A DNA stretch of 64,000 bases from contig NZ_BBWH01000004.1 in the NCBI RefSeq assembly GCF_001463705.1, forward strand, positions 62,001 through 126,000, read 5' to 3'. The DNA comes from Aureimonas sp. AU12 (GTDB lineage Bacteria; Pseudomonadota; Alphaproteobacteria; Rhizobiales; Rhizobiaceae). The position numbers were made by a program, and so were the translations under genes. Position 1 is the first letter of the stretch; each line of letters starts with the position of its first letter. A model generated the notes under the pieces. That model searched no databases. It was given only the letters and a program-made list of their open reading frames with translations, and was not told the origin of the DNA. Below are positions 27,982 to 36,196 of the stretch, in pieces.

Positions 27982-29397
27982 ATGGCCCTTTCCCTGATCG
28001 ACCGGTTCGACCTGTCGCGCGCCGAGATCGAAGCGATCGTCTCGCAGACGCTGGCCGGCGCAGACGACGGTGAACTCTTCCTTGAATATCGCGAGCAGGA
28101 ATCGCTTGTCTTCGACAATGGCCGCCTGAAGGCCGGCGACTTCTCGACCGACCAGGGTTTCGGCCTGCGCTGCGTGGCCGGCGAGGCCATCGGCTTCGCC
28201 CATGCGGGCGACCTGTCTGGGGCTGCCCTCAAGCGCGCGGCCGATGCCGTCAGCGCGGTGCGCACCGGCTATAGTGGCGAGCGCGCCGAGGGGCCGCGCG
28301 GCACGAATGCCCGCCTCTACAGCGACGAGAACCCGATCCCGGCACCGGGTTTTGCCGAAAAGGTCAAGCTGCTTCAGAAGATCGACAGCTATCTTCGCGA
28401 GAAGGACGAAGCCGTGCGGCAGGTCAGCGTCTCGCTGGCGACGCAGTGGCAGGTGGTGGAGATCCTGCGCGCCGACGGGCGGCTGGTGCAGGACGTTCGT
28501 CCGCTCGTGCGGCTGAACGTATCTGTGGTGGCGGGAGAAGGCGACCGGCAGGAGACCGGCACCTCGGGCGCTGGCGGGCGCACGGGCTTCGGCGGCTTCG
28601 TCGTCGCCGAGCGCTGGCAGGATCTGGCCGACGAAGCCCTGCGGCAGGCACGGGTCAATCTCGAAGCCGTTGCGGCACCGGCGGGCACGTTCGACATCGT
28701 GCTGGGATCGGGTTGGCCAGGCGTCATGTTGCACGAGGCGGTCGGCCACGGGCTCGAAGGCGACTTTAACCGCAAGAAGACCTCCGCCTTCTCGGGCCTT
28801 CTCGGCACGCAAGTCGCTGCCCGCGGCGTAACCGTCGTCGACGACGGCACGATCGCAGAGCGTCGGGGCTCGCTGACGATCGACGACGAGGGCTCGCCGA
28901 CCAACCGCACCGTGCTCATCGAGGACGGCAAGCTCGTCAACTACATGCAGGACCGACAGAACGCCCGGCTGATGGGCATGGAGGCGACCGGCAACGGGCG
29001 GCGCCAGTCCTATGCGCACGCGCCGATGCCGCGAATGACCAACACGATGATGCTGAACGGCGATCGCACGCCCGAGGAGATCATCACCTCGGTGAAGGAC
29101 GGCGTCTATGCCGTGTCCTTCGGCGGTGGACAGGTGGACATCACGTCCGGCAAGTTCGTCTTCGGCTGCACCGAGGCCTACCGGATCCGCAACGGCGTCG
29201 TCAGCGAGCCGCTCAAGGGGGCCATGCTCATCGGCAACGGTCCCGACGCGATGCACCGCGTCTCGATGATCGGCAACGACGCCAAGCTCGATACCGGTAT
29301 CGGCAATTGCGGCAAGGCGGGGCAGTGGGTTCCCGTCGGCGTTGGCCAGCCGCACCTGCGGATGGACCAGATGACGGTGGGCGGCACCGAGGCTTAG
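27982..29397 (+). CDS. tldD: Metalloprotease TldD
   Basis: Subunit of the TldD/TldE metallopeptidase, which digests unfolded peptides and, in some bacteria, matures microcins or controls CcdA-type antitoxins. It has 471 residues from the ATG at 27982, preceded by GGAG; a TTG four codons earlier is less likely. The catalytic HExxxH is His251-Glu-Ala-Val-Gly-His in MLHEAVGHGLEGDF. Other blocks are YMQDRQNARLMGMEATGNGRR, SYAHAPMPRMTNT and FVFGCTEAYRIRNG, with the metal-ligand Cys in this last one. TldE (PmbA) is not in the window. Confidence 0.96.
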   Translation: MALSLIDRFDLSRAEIEAIVSQTLAGADDGELFLEYREQESLVFDNGRLKAGDFSTDQGFGLRCVAGEAIGFAHAGDLSGAALKRAADAVSAVRTGYSGERAEGPRGTNARLYSDENPIPAPGFAEKVKLLQKIDSYLREKDEAVRQVSVSLATQWQVVEILRADGRLVQDVRPLVRLNVSVVAGEGDRQETGTSGAGGRTGFGGFVVAERWQDLADEALRQARVNLEAVAAPAGTFDIVLGSGWPGVMLHEAVGHGLEGDFNRKKTSAFSGLLGTQVAARGVTVVDDGTIAERRGSLTIDDEGSPTNRTVLIEDGKLVNYMQDRQNARLMGMEATGNGRRQSYAHAPMPRMTNTMMLNGDRTPEEIITSVKDGVYAVSFGGGQVDITSGKFVFGCTEAYRIRNGVVSEPLKGAMLIGNGPDAMHRVSMIGNDAKLDTGIGNCGKAGQWVPVGVGQPHLRMDQMTVGGTEA

Positions 29398-29408
29398 AGG
29401 TCTCGACG

Positions 29409-29441
29409 CCAGAGCCCGGCGAAGTGATCGTCGGGCTCTGG
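29409..29441. terminator. Bidirectional hairpin between tldD and pdxH
   Basis: CCAGAGCCCGGCGA (29409-29422) pairs with TCGTCGGGCTCTGG (29428-29441): 14 bp with a single G-T wobble and a 5-nt loop. It sits 11 bases after the tldD stop and 10 bases from the pdxH stop, so it can end both convergent transcripts. There is no T tract. Confidence 0.65.
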
Positions 29442-29451
29442 GGGTATGCGA

Positions 29452-30075
29452 TCAGGGATAGAGACGGCTGGCGCTCCAGCCGCTCTCGTCCGCCTCGTCG
29501 CGAACGAGACGGAACCGGTCGTGGAGGCGGAACGCGCCGTCGTGCCAGAACTCGATCTCGCTCGGCACCACACGCAAGCCCGACCAGTGCGGCGGGCGCG
29601 GGATCGGCTCATCACCATACTGTGCTTCGAGCTCCGCGACGCGCGCTTCCAGCGTCGCGCGATCGGCGAGCGGGCGCGACTGCTGCGAGGCCCAGGCGCC
29701 GAGTCGGCTGACCCGCGCGCGGCTGGCGTAGTAGGCGTCGGCCTCGTCCGCGGACACTTCCTCGACCGTGCCGCGCACCCGCACCTGCCGATGCAGGGAC
29801 TTCCAGTGAAAGTTCAGCGCGGCCTTGCGGCTGGCGAGGATCTCCTCCCCTTTTCGGCTCTCGAAATTCGTGTAGAACACGAAGCCACGGGCATCCAGGC
29901 CCTTGAGAAGGACCACCCGGACATCGGGCAGCCCGTCGCGATCCACGGTAGCCAGAGCCATCGCATTGGGATCGTTCGGCTCGGCGGCCTCGGCTTCGCG
30001 CAGCCAGATCCCGAACGCCTCGAACGGGTCGGCCGGCAGCTGGATTTCACCGAACGTTAAGGTTGTCTTGCCCAT
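29452..30075 (-). CDS. pdxH: Pyridoxamine 5'-phosphate oxidase
   Basis: FMN enzyme that oxidises pyridoxine or pyridoxamine phosphate to PLP. It has 207 residues from the ATG at 30075; the longer open frame to 30216 is unsupported. Conserved blocks: [40 protein letters not shown], the FMN/PLP region [14 protein letters not shown], then [12 protein letters not shown] and the C-terminal [17 protein letters not shown] ending in RLYP. It lies back to back with the lipoprotein gene at 30152, with 76 bp between. In many rhizobia pdxH is found beside dnaJ-like and fabI genes, as here. Confidence 0.97.
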   Translation of the reverse strand: MGKTTLTFGEIQLPADPFEAFGIWLREAEAAEPNDPNAMALATVDRDGLPDVRVVLLKGLDARGFVFYTNFESRKGEEILASRKAALNFHWKSLHRQVRVRGTVEEVSADEADAYYASRARVSRLGAWASQQSRPLADRATLEARVAELEAQYGDEPIPRPPHWSGLRVVPSEIEFWHDGAFRLHDRFRLVRDEADESGWSASRLYP

Positions 30076-30151
30076 TATCGCCTCGAATTCCGATTTCCGT
30101 CCCCCGCTTCCTAAGACCGAACGCAGCGGACGGCAAAGTCTAAAGGACGCG

Positions 30152-30574
30152 ATGACCCGGGCATCCCTGACCGTTCTGACGCTTGCGCTGCTTCTGCCGC
30201 TCGCCGCCGGATGCACGGTGATGAACGGTGCCGCGCTCGACGACGCCGCGGTCGATCATTCGATCCAGACGGCCTCCATCGCACCGGCAGATCCGGCCGC
30301 AGCCGAGACCATCTCCGACAGCCGAACCGTGCGCAACGCGGTGTCTGCAGCCAAGATCGAGACGATCGAGGCCGCTCCCCTCGCCTGGTCGAACGCCGAG
30401 ACGGGCACGAGCGGCACGATCAGCGCCATCACCGAGGTGCGCGCCGGCGACGAGATCTGCCGGACCTTCCGCACCTCGCGCCAGCGCTTCGACGGCGTGG
30501 CGCTCTACGACGGCGAGGCCTGCACGCGCGGCCAGGGCGAATGGACGCTGACGCGCTTTTCCGAGGGCGGCTGA
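30152..30574 (+). CDS. RT0821/Lpp0805-like surface lipoprotein
   Basis: Predicted lipoprotein of 140 residues with lipobox LAAGC (Cys21). The ATG at 30152 has AAAGGA five bases upstream. The C-terminal half resembles the RT0821/Lpp0805 surface-protein family: [18 protein letters not shown], then [22 protein letters not shown] and WTLTRF, with two cysteines likely bonded in the periplasm. The function is not known; such proteins resemble parts of the 17-kDa surface antigen family. It is encoded upstream of the DnaJ-like gene with 158 bp between, and is divergent from pdxH. Confidence 0.82.
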   Translation: MTRASLTVLTLALLLPLAAGCTVMNGAALDDAAVDHSIQTASIAPADPAAAETISDSRTVRNAVSAAKIETIEAAPLAWSNAETGTSGTISAITEVRAGDEICRTFRTSRQRFDGVALYDGEACTRGQGEWTLTRFSEGG

Positions 30575-30615
30575 TCCAAGAGCGGCGCGCCGGACGCGCC
30601 TCGTGACGGTGGGGA

Positions 30616-30644
30616 CTTCAATTCGCGCGGCGTTCTCGCCATAT
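30616..30644 (+). promoter_or_regulatory. Heat-shock (RpoH)-like promoter before dnaJ-like gene
   Basis: CTTCAA at 30616-30621 and CCATAT at 30639-30644 are 17 bp apart. This matches the alphaproteobacterial sigma-32 pattern CTTGAA-N17/18-CCATAT with one mismatch (C for G) in the -35. It lies about 90 bp before a gene encoding a DnaJ-domain protein, a class often heat induced. Recognised by eye only; no mapped start site. Confidence 0.45.
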
Positions 30645-30732
30645 AAGCGCCGGGTCGCGTGTCGTCGCGGCCCGAACTTCGTCCACCGGCGGGAGACTTG
30701 GCTTTTCCCGAACTTCCAGGATCCAGCGCCCT

Positions 30733-31707
30733 ATGCGTGACCCCTATACCGTTCTCGGCGTCGGCAAGACCGCCAGCGAGGCGGAGATCAAGTCCGCTTT
30801 CCGCAAGCTCGCCAAGAAGTATCATCCGGACTCCAACTCCACCGATGCCAGCGCGGGGGCGCGCTTCAACGAAGCTAACCAGGCCTACGAAATCCTCGGC
30901 GAGAAGGAGAAGCGCGAGAAGTTCGACCGCGGCGAGATCGATGCCGAAGGCAAGCCGAAATTCTCGGGCTTTTCCGGCTTCGGGGGCGGGGGTGGCGGCG
31001 AAAGCCCGTTCGGCGGCGGGCGCGGCACCGGCGGCGGCTTCGATTTCCGCAACACCGGCGGTGGCGGCGGTGCGCAGGACTTCCCCGGCAGCGAGGGTCT
31101 GTTTTCCGACTTCTTCGATCAGGCGTTCGGCGGCAGCAAGCGAGCGGGCGCCCGCAACGGCGCCGGTGGGTTCACCGCCGCGCGCAACGCCTCCACGAAG
31201 GGCGAGGACATCAAGGCGACGCTTCGGGTCCGGCTCGAGGACATCGTCTCGGACGACAAGGTCGAGGCGGTGTTTCCGAACGGCAAGCGTCTGGCGATTC
31301 GCCTGCCCGAGGGCGTCGAGGACGGCCAGACGATCCGTTTGCGCGGACAGGGCCAGCCGGCGGTCTTCAACGGCGGACCGGCGGGCGACGCGCTGGTGAC
31401 GATTTCCTTTGCCGACCACATGCGTTTCAGCGTCCAGGACCGCGACCTTTTCGCCGAACAGTCGATCGCGCTGGGCGATGCTGTCTTAGGCGGGCGCATC
31501 ACCATCGAGACGCTCGACGGCAAGGTGGCGACGAAGGTGCAGCCCTGGACGAATTCGGGGCGCACGCTGCGATTGAAGGGCAAGGGCCTGACCCGCAAGG
31601 ACGGCACTCGCGGCGACATCCTCGTCACCCTGTCGATCGTCCTGCCCGCCGAGTCCGATCCCGAATTGGTCGCCCTGTTCGAAAAGCGTCGCGACGCCGC
31701 GCTCTGA
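30733..31707 (+). CDS. DnaJ/CbpA-like co-chaperone
   Basis: Hsp40-type protein of 324 residues: J domain at 1-70 with the DnaK-stimulating HPD (31-33), a Gly/Phe-rich linker (about 77-135, including runs such as GFGGGGGGE) and a C-terminal substrate-binding domain (about 150-320). The zinc-finger cysteines of true DnaJ are absent, so it is a type II, CbpA-like co-chaperone. It should deliver unfolded proteins to DnaK. It lies downstream of a heat-shock-like promoter and 132 bp upstream of fabI; the same neighbours occur in other rhizobia. Confidence 0.95.
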   Translation: MRDPYTVLGVGKTASEAEIKSAFRKLAKKYHPDSNSTDASAGARFNEANQAYEILGEKEKREKFDRGEIDAEGKPKFSGFSGFGGGGGGESPFGGGRGTGGGFDFRNTGGGGGAQDFPGSEGLFSDFFDQAFGGSKRAGARNGAGGFTAARNASTKGEDIKATLRVRLEDIVSDDKVEAVFPNGKRLAIRLPEGVEDGQTIRLRGQGQPAVFNGGPAGDALVTISFADHMRFSVQDRDLFAEQSIALGDAVLGGRITIETLDGKVATKVQPWTNSGRTLRLKGKGLTRKDGTRGDILVTLSIVLPAESDPELVALFEKRRDAAL

Positions 31708-31839
31708 CACGCCCCGCGGGAGGCGTAGCTCCCCGCCGTTCACAGGCTGCGTCGGCGCCGTGCTTGCTGGCATCCCCGGCCTATGCCATACCGCCGCCGC
31801 ATCGAGACGTTGCGTGAAGCGAGTGGAAGGAGACCCGGC

Positions 31840-32658
31840 ATGGTGGAATCGGTCGGCCTGATGAAGGGCAAGCGCGGTCTCATCATGGGCGTGGCGAACA
31901 ATCGCTCGATCGCCTACGGGATCGCCAAGGCGCTGGCGGATCAGGGCGCGGAGATCGCGCTGACCTATCAGGGCGATGCGCTGCGCAAGCGCGTCGAACC
32001 GCTTGCCGCTGAACTCGGCGCCTTCGTCTGTGGCCATTGCGACGTCGGCGACGCCGCCACGATCGACTCCTGCTTCCAGGCGATCGAGGAGAGGTGGGGC
32101 AAGATCGACTTCCTCGTCCACGCCATCGGCTTCTCCGACAAGGATGAGTTGACCGGACGCTACGTCGACACGTCCGAGAGCAACTTCACCAAGACGATGC
32201 TGATCTCGGTCTACTCCTTCACGGCCGTCGCCCAGCGCGCCGAGAAGCTGATGACCGATGGCGGCTCGATGCTGACGCTGACCTATTACGGCGCCGAAAA
32301 GGTGATGCCCAACTACAACGTGATGGGTGTCGCCAAGGCCGCGCTCGAGGCGAGCGTCAAGTATCTGGCGGTCGATCTCGGCCCAAAGAACATCCGTGTC
32401 AACGCGATCTCGGCCGGCCCGATCAAGACGCTGGCCGCGTCCGGCATCGGCGACTTCCGCTACATCCTCAAGTGGAACGAATACAACGCGCCGCTGCGCC
32501 GCACCGTGACGATCGAGGAGGTCGGCGACGTCGGCCTCTACCTCCTCTCGAACCTGTCGCGCTCGGTGACCGGCGAGATCCATCATGCCGATTCCGGCTA
32601 CCATGTCGTCGGCATGAAGGCTGTGGACGCGCCCGACATCTCGGTCGTCAAGGACTGA
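31840..32658 (+). CDS. fabI: Enoyl-[acyl-carrier-protein] reductase (NADH)
   Basis: Last step of each fatty-acid elongation round. From the ATG at 31840, with AAGGAG eight bases upstream, it has 272 residues; the longer frame from 31783 lacks support. The FabI-type Rossmann motif GLIMGVANNRSIAYGIAK is near the start. The catalytic pair is Tyr159 and Lys166 (Y-x6-K in YNVMGVAK), and Tyr149/Tyr150 in LTYYGAEK is also conserved. GPIKTLAASGI is the triclosan/substrate loop region. It is followed after one base by the histidine-phosphatase gene, so both are probably one transcript. Confidence 0.97.
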   Translation: MVESVGLMKGKRGLIMGVANNRSIAYGIAKALADQGAEIALTYQGDALRKRVEPLAAELGAFVCGHCDVGDAATIDSCFQAIEERWGKIDFLVHAIGFSDKDELTGRYVDTSESNFTKTMLISVYSFTAVAQRAEKLMTDGGSMLTLTYYGAEKVMPNYNVMGVAKAALEASVKYLAVDLGPKNIRVNAISAGPIKTLAASGIGDFRYILKWNEYNAPLRRTVTIEEVGDVGLYLLSNLSRSVTGEIHHADSGYHVVGMKAVDAPDISVVKD

Positions 32659-32659
32659 G

Positions 32660-33271
32660 ATGCCGGTCTTCGACGCGGCGAGCATGCCCCTCCTGTACCT
32701 TTGCCGCCACGGCCAGACCGACTGGAACGCCGCTGGCCTGCTGCAGGGCCAGAGCGACATCCCGCTGAACTCGCTCGGGCGGGCGCAGGCCAAGCGCAAC
32801 GGGCGTTACCTGCGCAACGTCCTCGGCGCTTCGGCGAGCGATTTCCAGTTTCTCTCCAGTCCGATGGACCGGGCGATGGAGACGATGAGGATCGTGCGCC
32901 GCGAGCTCGGGCTCGATCCAGACGACTTCGAGACGGACGAGCGCCTCAAGGAAATCCATTTCGGCGACTGGCAGGGCTTCACGCTCAGCCAGATCGGCGA
33001 ACGCGAGCCGGACGGTCTGGCGCTGCGCAAACGCGACAAGTGGAATTTCGTGCCGCCGGGCGACGGCGCGGAGAATTACGAGCAGCTGGCCGACCGGGTC
33101 GCGCCGGTCATCGAGGGCCTGACGCGCCCCGCCATCGTGACCGCGCATGGCGGCATCACCCGCGCCTTCCTGCGGCGCTTCGCAGGCGTCTCCGCGCGAG
33201 AGGCGGCGCAGGCCGACATCTTCCAGGACCGCATCCTGCGGTTCGATGCCGGCGTCACCGCCTGGGTGTGA
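32660..33271 (+). CDS. Histidine phosphatase family protein (PGM-like)
   Basis: Branch-1 histidine phosphatase of 203 residues. The phosphorylated histidine is His17 in LCRHGQTDWN, the supporting pieces are SPMDRAMETMRIV and EIHFGDWQGFTL, and the second catalytic His is in TAHGGITRAFLRR. It is probably a broad phosphatase of the GpmB/CobC group; the substrate is not predictable. An internal ATG eight codons in (32684) would also give a complete domain. It starts one base after the fabI stop and ends directly against the convergent DUF1344 gene with no gap. Confidence 0.9.
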   Translation: MPVFDAASMPLLYLCRHGQTDWNAAGLLQGQSDIPLNSLGRAQAKRNGRYLRNVLGASASDFQFLSSPMDRAMETMRIVRRELGLDPDDFETDERLKEIHFGDWQGFTLSQIGEREPDGLALRKRDKWNFVPPGDGAENYEQLADRVAPVIEGLTRPAIVTAHGGITRAFLRRFAGVSAREAAQADIFQDRILRFDAGVTAWV

Positions 33272-33496
33272 TCACTCGGCGGGTTCGTAGAGCATATGGA
33301 CCTGCATTCCCGGCTTCACGGACGCATAGTCGAAACCGGTCGGCAGCCGGTAGATCGTTCCGTCGGTGAGCTTCAGGGACGCGCTGTCGCGATCGATCCC
33401 CTCGACCACGCCGCCGGTCTCTTCCGCGACCGCGGGGATCGATATCGAGACCGTGAGGAAGGAACACGCGAAGAAGGCGACGACTCGTCTCGTCAT
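33272..33496 (-). CDS. DUF1344 family small exported protein
   Basis: Protein of 74 residues with a signal peptide (RRVVAFFACSFLTVSISIPAVA) and a mature domain of about 50 residues. The DUF1344 pattern is GVVEGIDRDSASLKLTDGTIYRLPTGFDYASVKPGMQVHMLY. The fold is probably a small beta-barrel; the function is unknown. The family is known mainly from rhizobia. The ATG at 33496 was chosen because the signal peptide begins there; a longer open frame to 33826 only overlaps aroC. It is divergent from aroC with 193 bp between. Confidence 0.88.
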   Translation of the reverse strand: MTRRVVAFFACSFLTVSISIPAVAEETGGVVEGIDRDSASLKLTDGTIYRLPTGFDYASVKPGMQVHMLYEPAE

Positions 33497-33557
33497 GGGC
33501 AACCCCCGTTCTGCACTGCGACGTCTGGCAAAGCCGACGACGCATATGTCTGCACCG

Positions 33558-33618
33558 ATGAAGTTGGACGGGCGATTGTGGTTTTTTGCGCGTCGCAACA
33601 GCCGATGCCCGTCCTTTT
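33558..33618 (+). promoter_or_regulatory. Possible aromatic-amino-acid attenuator leader of aroC
   Basis: A short ORF starts ATG at 33558 and reads MKLDGRLWFFARRN, with a TGG-TTT-TTT (Trp-Phe-Phe) run, and ends at TAA 33654-33656. The same stretch has nested pairing: GGACGGGC (33566-33573) with GCCCGTCC (33607-33614) followed by TTTT, and inside it TTGCG/CGCAA (33586-33598). This looks like a leader-peptide attenuator upstream of chorismate synthase, start 33690. There is no good ribosome site before the ATG and the ORF runs past the hairpin, which argues against it. Confidence 0.3.
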
Positions 33619-33689
33619 CACCGATGGGTTTGACCTTCATGGTCGCCAACTCGTAAACCCGCGCTCTGCCCTCCGATCGGACCGCCGCC

Positions 33690-34784
33690 ATGTCGCATAA
33701 TAGTTTCGGCCATCTCTTCCGCGTCACCACCTGGGGCGAGAGCCATGGTCCGGCCATCGGCTGCGTCGTCGACGGGACGCCGCCGGGCACCGTCCTGTCG
33801 GAGGCGATGATCCAGCATTTCCTCAACGAGCGCCGCCCCGGCCAGTCGCGCTACACGACGCAGCGCCAGGAGCCCGACGAGGTTCGCATCCTCTCGGGCA
33901 CCATGCCCGGCGAGCGCGAGGGCGAGGTGGTGGCGACGGGAACGCCGATCGCACTGGAGATCCAGAACGTCGACCAGCGCTCGAAGGACTATTCCGAGAT
34001 CGCCCGGCGCTACCGCCCGGGCCATGCCGACATCACCTACGACATGAAGTACGGCGTGCGCGACTATCGCGGCGGTGGTCGGTCCTCGGCGCGCGAGACC
34101 GCGACCCGCGTCGCCGCCGGTGCCATCGCGCGGCAGGTGGTGCCCGGCCTCGTCGTGCGTGGCGCGCTCGTCCAGATCGGCAGCATCGCCATCGACCGCT
34201 CGCGCTTCGACTGGGAGGAGACCCGACGCAACCCGTTCTTCTGCCCCGATGCCGTGACGGCCGAGCGCTGGGCGGAGCTTCTCGACGGCGTGCGCAAGAG
34301 CGGTTCCTCGATCGGCGCGGTGGTGGAGATCGTCGCCGAGGGTGTCCCCGCCGGGCTCGGGGCCCCGCTCTACGGCAAGCTCGACGCCGACATCGCTGCC
34401 GGGCTCATGTCGATCAACGCGGTCAAGGGCGTTGAAATCGGCGACGGGTTCCTCTCCGCGACGCTGTCGGGCGAAGAGAATGCCGACGAGATCCGCATGG
34501 GGAACGACGGCGCGCCGCAGTTCCTGACGAACCATGCCGGCGGCATTCTCGGCGGCATCGCCACCGGCCAGCCCGTGGTGGCGCGCTTCGCGGTGAAGCC
34601 GACGTCCTCAATTCTGACGCCGCAGCGCTCGGTGGATGCGGACGGGCGGGAGGTCGACGTGATGACGAAGGGGCGGCACGACCCCTGCGTCGGCATCCGC
34701 GCCGTGCCGATCGGCGAGGCGATGGTGGCCTGCGCGGTGGCGGATCACTATCTGCGCCATCGCGGCCAGACCGGTCGAAGCTGA
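33690..34784 (+). CDS. aroC: Chorismate synthase
   Basis: Makes chorismate from 5-enolpyruvylshikimate-3-phosphate, the last common step to Phe, Tyr, Trp and folate. It has 364 residues. All three signatures are present: [18 protein letters not shown] near residue 15, the [29 protein letters not shown] block at 109-137 and [10 protein letters not shown] near 298. The start [20 protein letters not shown] is standard. A possible leader lies in the 193-bp gap to the divergent DUF1344 gene. Confidence 0.98.
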   Translation: MSHNSFGHLFRVTTWGESHGPAIGCVVDGTPPGTVLSEAMIQHFLNERRPGQSRYTTQRQEPDEVRILSGTMPGEREGEVVATGTPIALEIQNVDQRSKDYSEIARRYRPGHADITYDMKYGVRDYRGGGRSSARETATRVAAGAIARQVVPGLVVRGALVQIGSIAIDRSRFDWEETRRNPFFCPDAVTAERWAELLDGVRKSGSSIGAVVEIVAEGVPAGLGAPLYGKLDADIAAGLMSINAVKGVEIGDGFLSATLSGEENADEIRMGNDGAPQFLTNHAGGILGGIATGQPVVARFAVKPTSSILTPQRSVDADGREVDVMTKGRHDPCVGIRAVPIGEAMVACAVADHYLRHRGQTGRS

Positions 34785-34842
34785 CTTCGCCTCACGAGCG
34801 GATCTCGCTCACATCCCTCCCCCGACTGGGCGACCCCACTCC

Positions 34843-35769
34843 ATGATGACGCGCCTCTATCATCACCCGATCTTCGCCGAGCACCTGACCGGCCCCGGTC
34901 ATCCCGAGCGGCCCGAGCGCATGGCGGCGGTGGCCGGCGCGCTGGAGGCGGAGGCCTTCCAGAACCTCGACCGGGTGCTGGCGAGCGAGGGATCGCTCGA
35001 GGACGTCTATCGCTGCCATCCGCAGGACTATGTCCGCAAGATCGCGCGCACCACGCCCGAGGACGGGCTCGCCCGGATCGACGGCGACACGGTGGTCAGC
35101 CCCAAGAGCTTCGCCGCCGCCCTCCATGCGGTGGGTGCGGCCTGCGCGGCGGTGGACGACGTCGTCAACGGAGCGGCGCGCAACGTCTTCGTCGCCTCCC
35201 GCCCGCCCGGCCACCATGCCGAGCGCGACACGGCGATGGGCTTCTGCCTCTTCAACCAGGCCGCCATCGCCGCACGCCATGCGCAGGCCGTCCACGGTCT
35301 GGAGCGGATCGCGATCGTCGACTGGGACGTCCATCACGGCAACGGCACGCAGGACATCGTCTGGTCCGACCCGTCGATCCTCTACGTCTCGACCCACCAG
35401 ATGCCGCTCTATCCCGGCACCGGCGCGCGAACCGAGACGGGCGCCGGCAACGTCGTCAACGTGCCGCTGCGCGAAGACGACGGCACCGACGAGTTCCGCC
35501 TCGCCTTCCGCGAGGCCGTACTGCCGCCGCTCGAAGCGTTCCGGCCGGACCTCGTCATCATTTCCGCCGGATTCGACGCCCATCACCGCGATCCGCTGGG
35601 CGGGCTGAACCTGACGGAGGCCGACTTCGACTGGGCCACCGGGCAGCTTCTCGACGTCGCCTCCCGTCATTCGAGCGACCGTTTGGTCAGCCTCCTCGAA
35701 GGCGGATACGATCTTCAGGGCCTCGGGCAGTCCGTCGCCGCCCACGTCAAGCGCCTGATGGTCGGCTGA
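34843..35769 (+). CDS. Histone deacetylase family protein (class II, HDAC-like amidohydrolase)
   Basis: Zinc-dependent deacetylase-fold enzyme of 308 residues, similar to bacterial acetylpolyamine or HDAC-like amidohydrolases. Active-site parts: PPGHHAE (about 121-127), zinc-binding [11 protein letters not shown] (about 160-170), [12 protein letters not shown] and [13 protein letters not shown] with the last zinc ligand Asp. The N-terminal [21 protein letters not shown] is typical. It may remove acetyl groups from small amines or proteins; there are no histones in this organism, and the true substrate is unknown. Two start ATGs (34843, 34846) adjoin. xseB follows after 25 bp. Confidence 0.93.
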   Translation: MMTRLYHHPIFAEHLTGPGHPERPERMAAVAGALEAEAFQNLDRVLASEGSLEDVYRCHPQDYVRKIARTTPEDGLARIDGDTVVSPKSFAAALHAVGAACAAVDDVVNGAARNVFVASRPPGHHAERDTAMGFCLFNQAAIAARHAQAVHGLERIAIVDWDVHHGNGTQDIVWSDPSILYVSTHQMPLYPGTGARTETGAGNVVNVPLREDDGTDEFRLAFREAVLPPLEAFRPDLVIISAGFDAHHRDPLGGLNLTEADFDWATGQLLDVASRHSSDRLVSLLEGGYDLQGLGQSVAAHVKRLMVG

Positions 35770-35794
35770 CCGACCCGACGTGCAAGGAGACACC

Positions 35795-36064
35795 ATGTCC
35801 GACACCGCGATGGCCCTTCCGGCCGACGATTCCGACATCAAGCGCATGAGTTTCGAGGAGGCGCTGGCTTCGCTCGAGCGCATCGTCTCCGATCTCGAGC
35901 GCGGAGACGTGCAGCTCGAACATTCGATCCGCATCTACGAGCGGGGCGAGAAGCTGAAGAGCCATTGCGATCGCTTGCTCTCGGCCGCCGAGGACAAGGT
36001 CGAGAAGATCAAGCTGTCGCGGGCCGGCAAGCCGACCGGGACGGAGCCGCTCGATCCCGCCTGA
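35795..36064 (+). CDS. xseB: Exodeoxyribonuclease VII small subunit
   Basis: Small subunit of ExoVII, which binds the large subunit XseA in a several-to-one ratio to digest single-stranded DNA. It has 89 residues from the ATG at 35795, preceded by AAGGAG with a 5-base spacer; a GTG at 35780 is unlikely. The family pattern [44 protein letters not shown] covers residues 20-63 and forms two helices. XseA is not in the window. It is followed by dxs, a widespread pairing. Confidence 0.96.
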   Translation: MSDTAMALPADDSDIKRMSFEEALASLERIVSDLERGDVQLEHSIRIYERGEKLKSHCDRLLSAAEDKVEKIKLSRAGKPTGTEPLDPA

Positions 36065-36196
36065 GACGGCACTTCGCCGCGCCGCGCTCGCGCGGCCTGC
36101 GATGGACAAGCCCACCCGAAATCGATCTAAGACCGTCTCGCGCTGGTGGTGTACCCACCGTTTGCGCGCCCCGCATGGTCCCGCAGGAGCCCGTCC

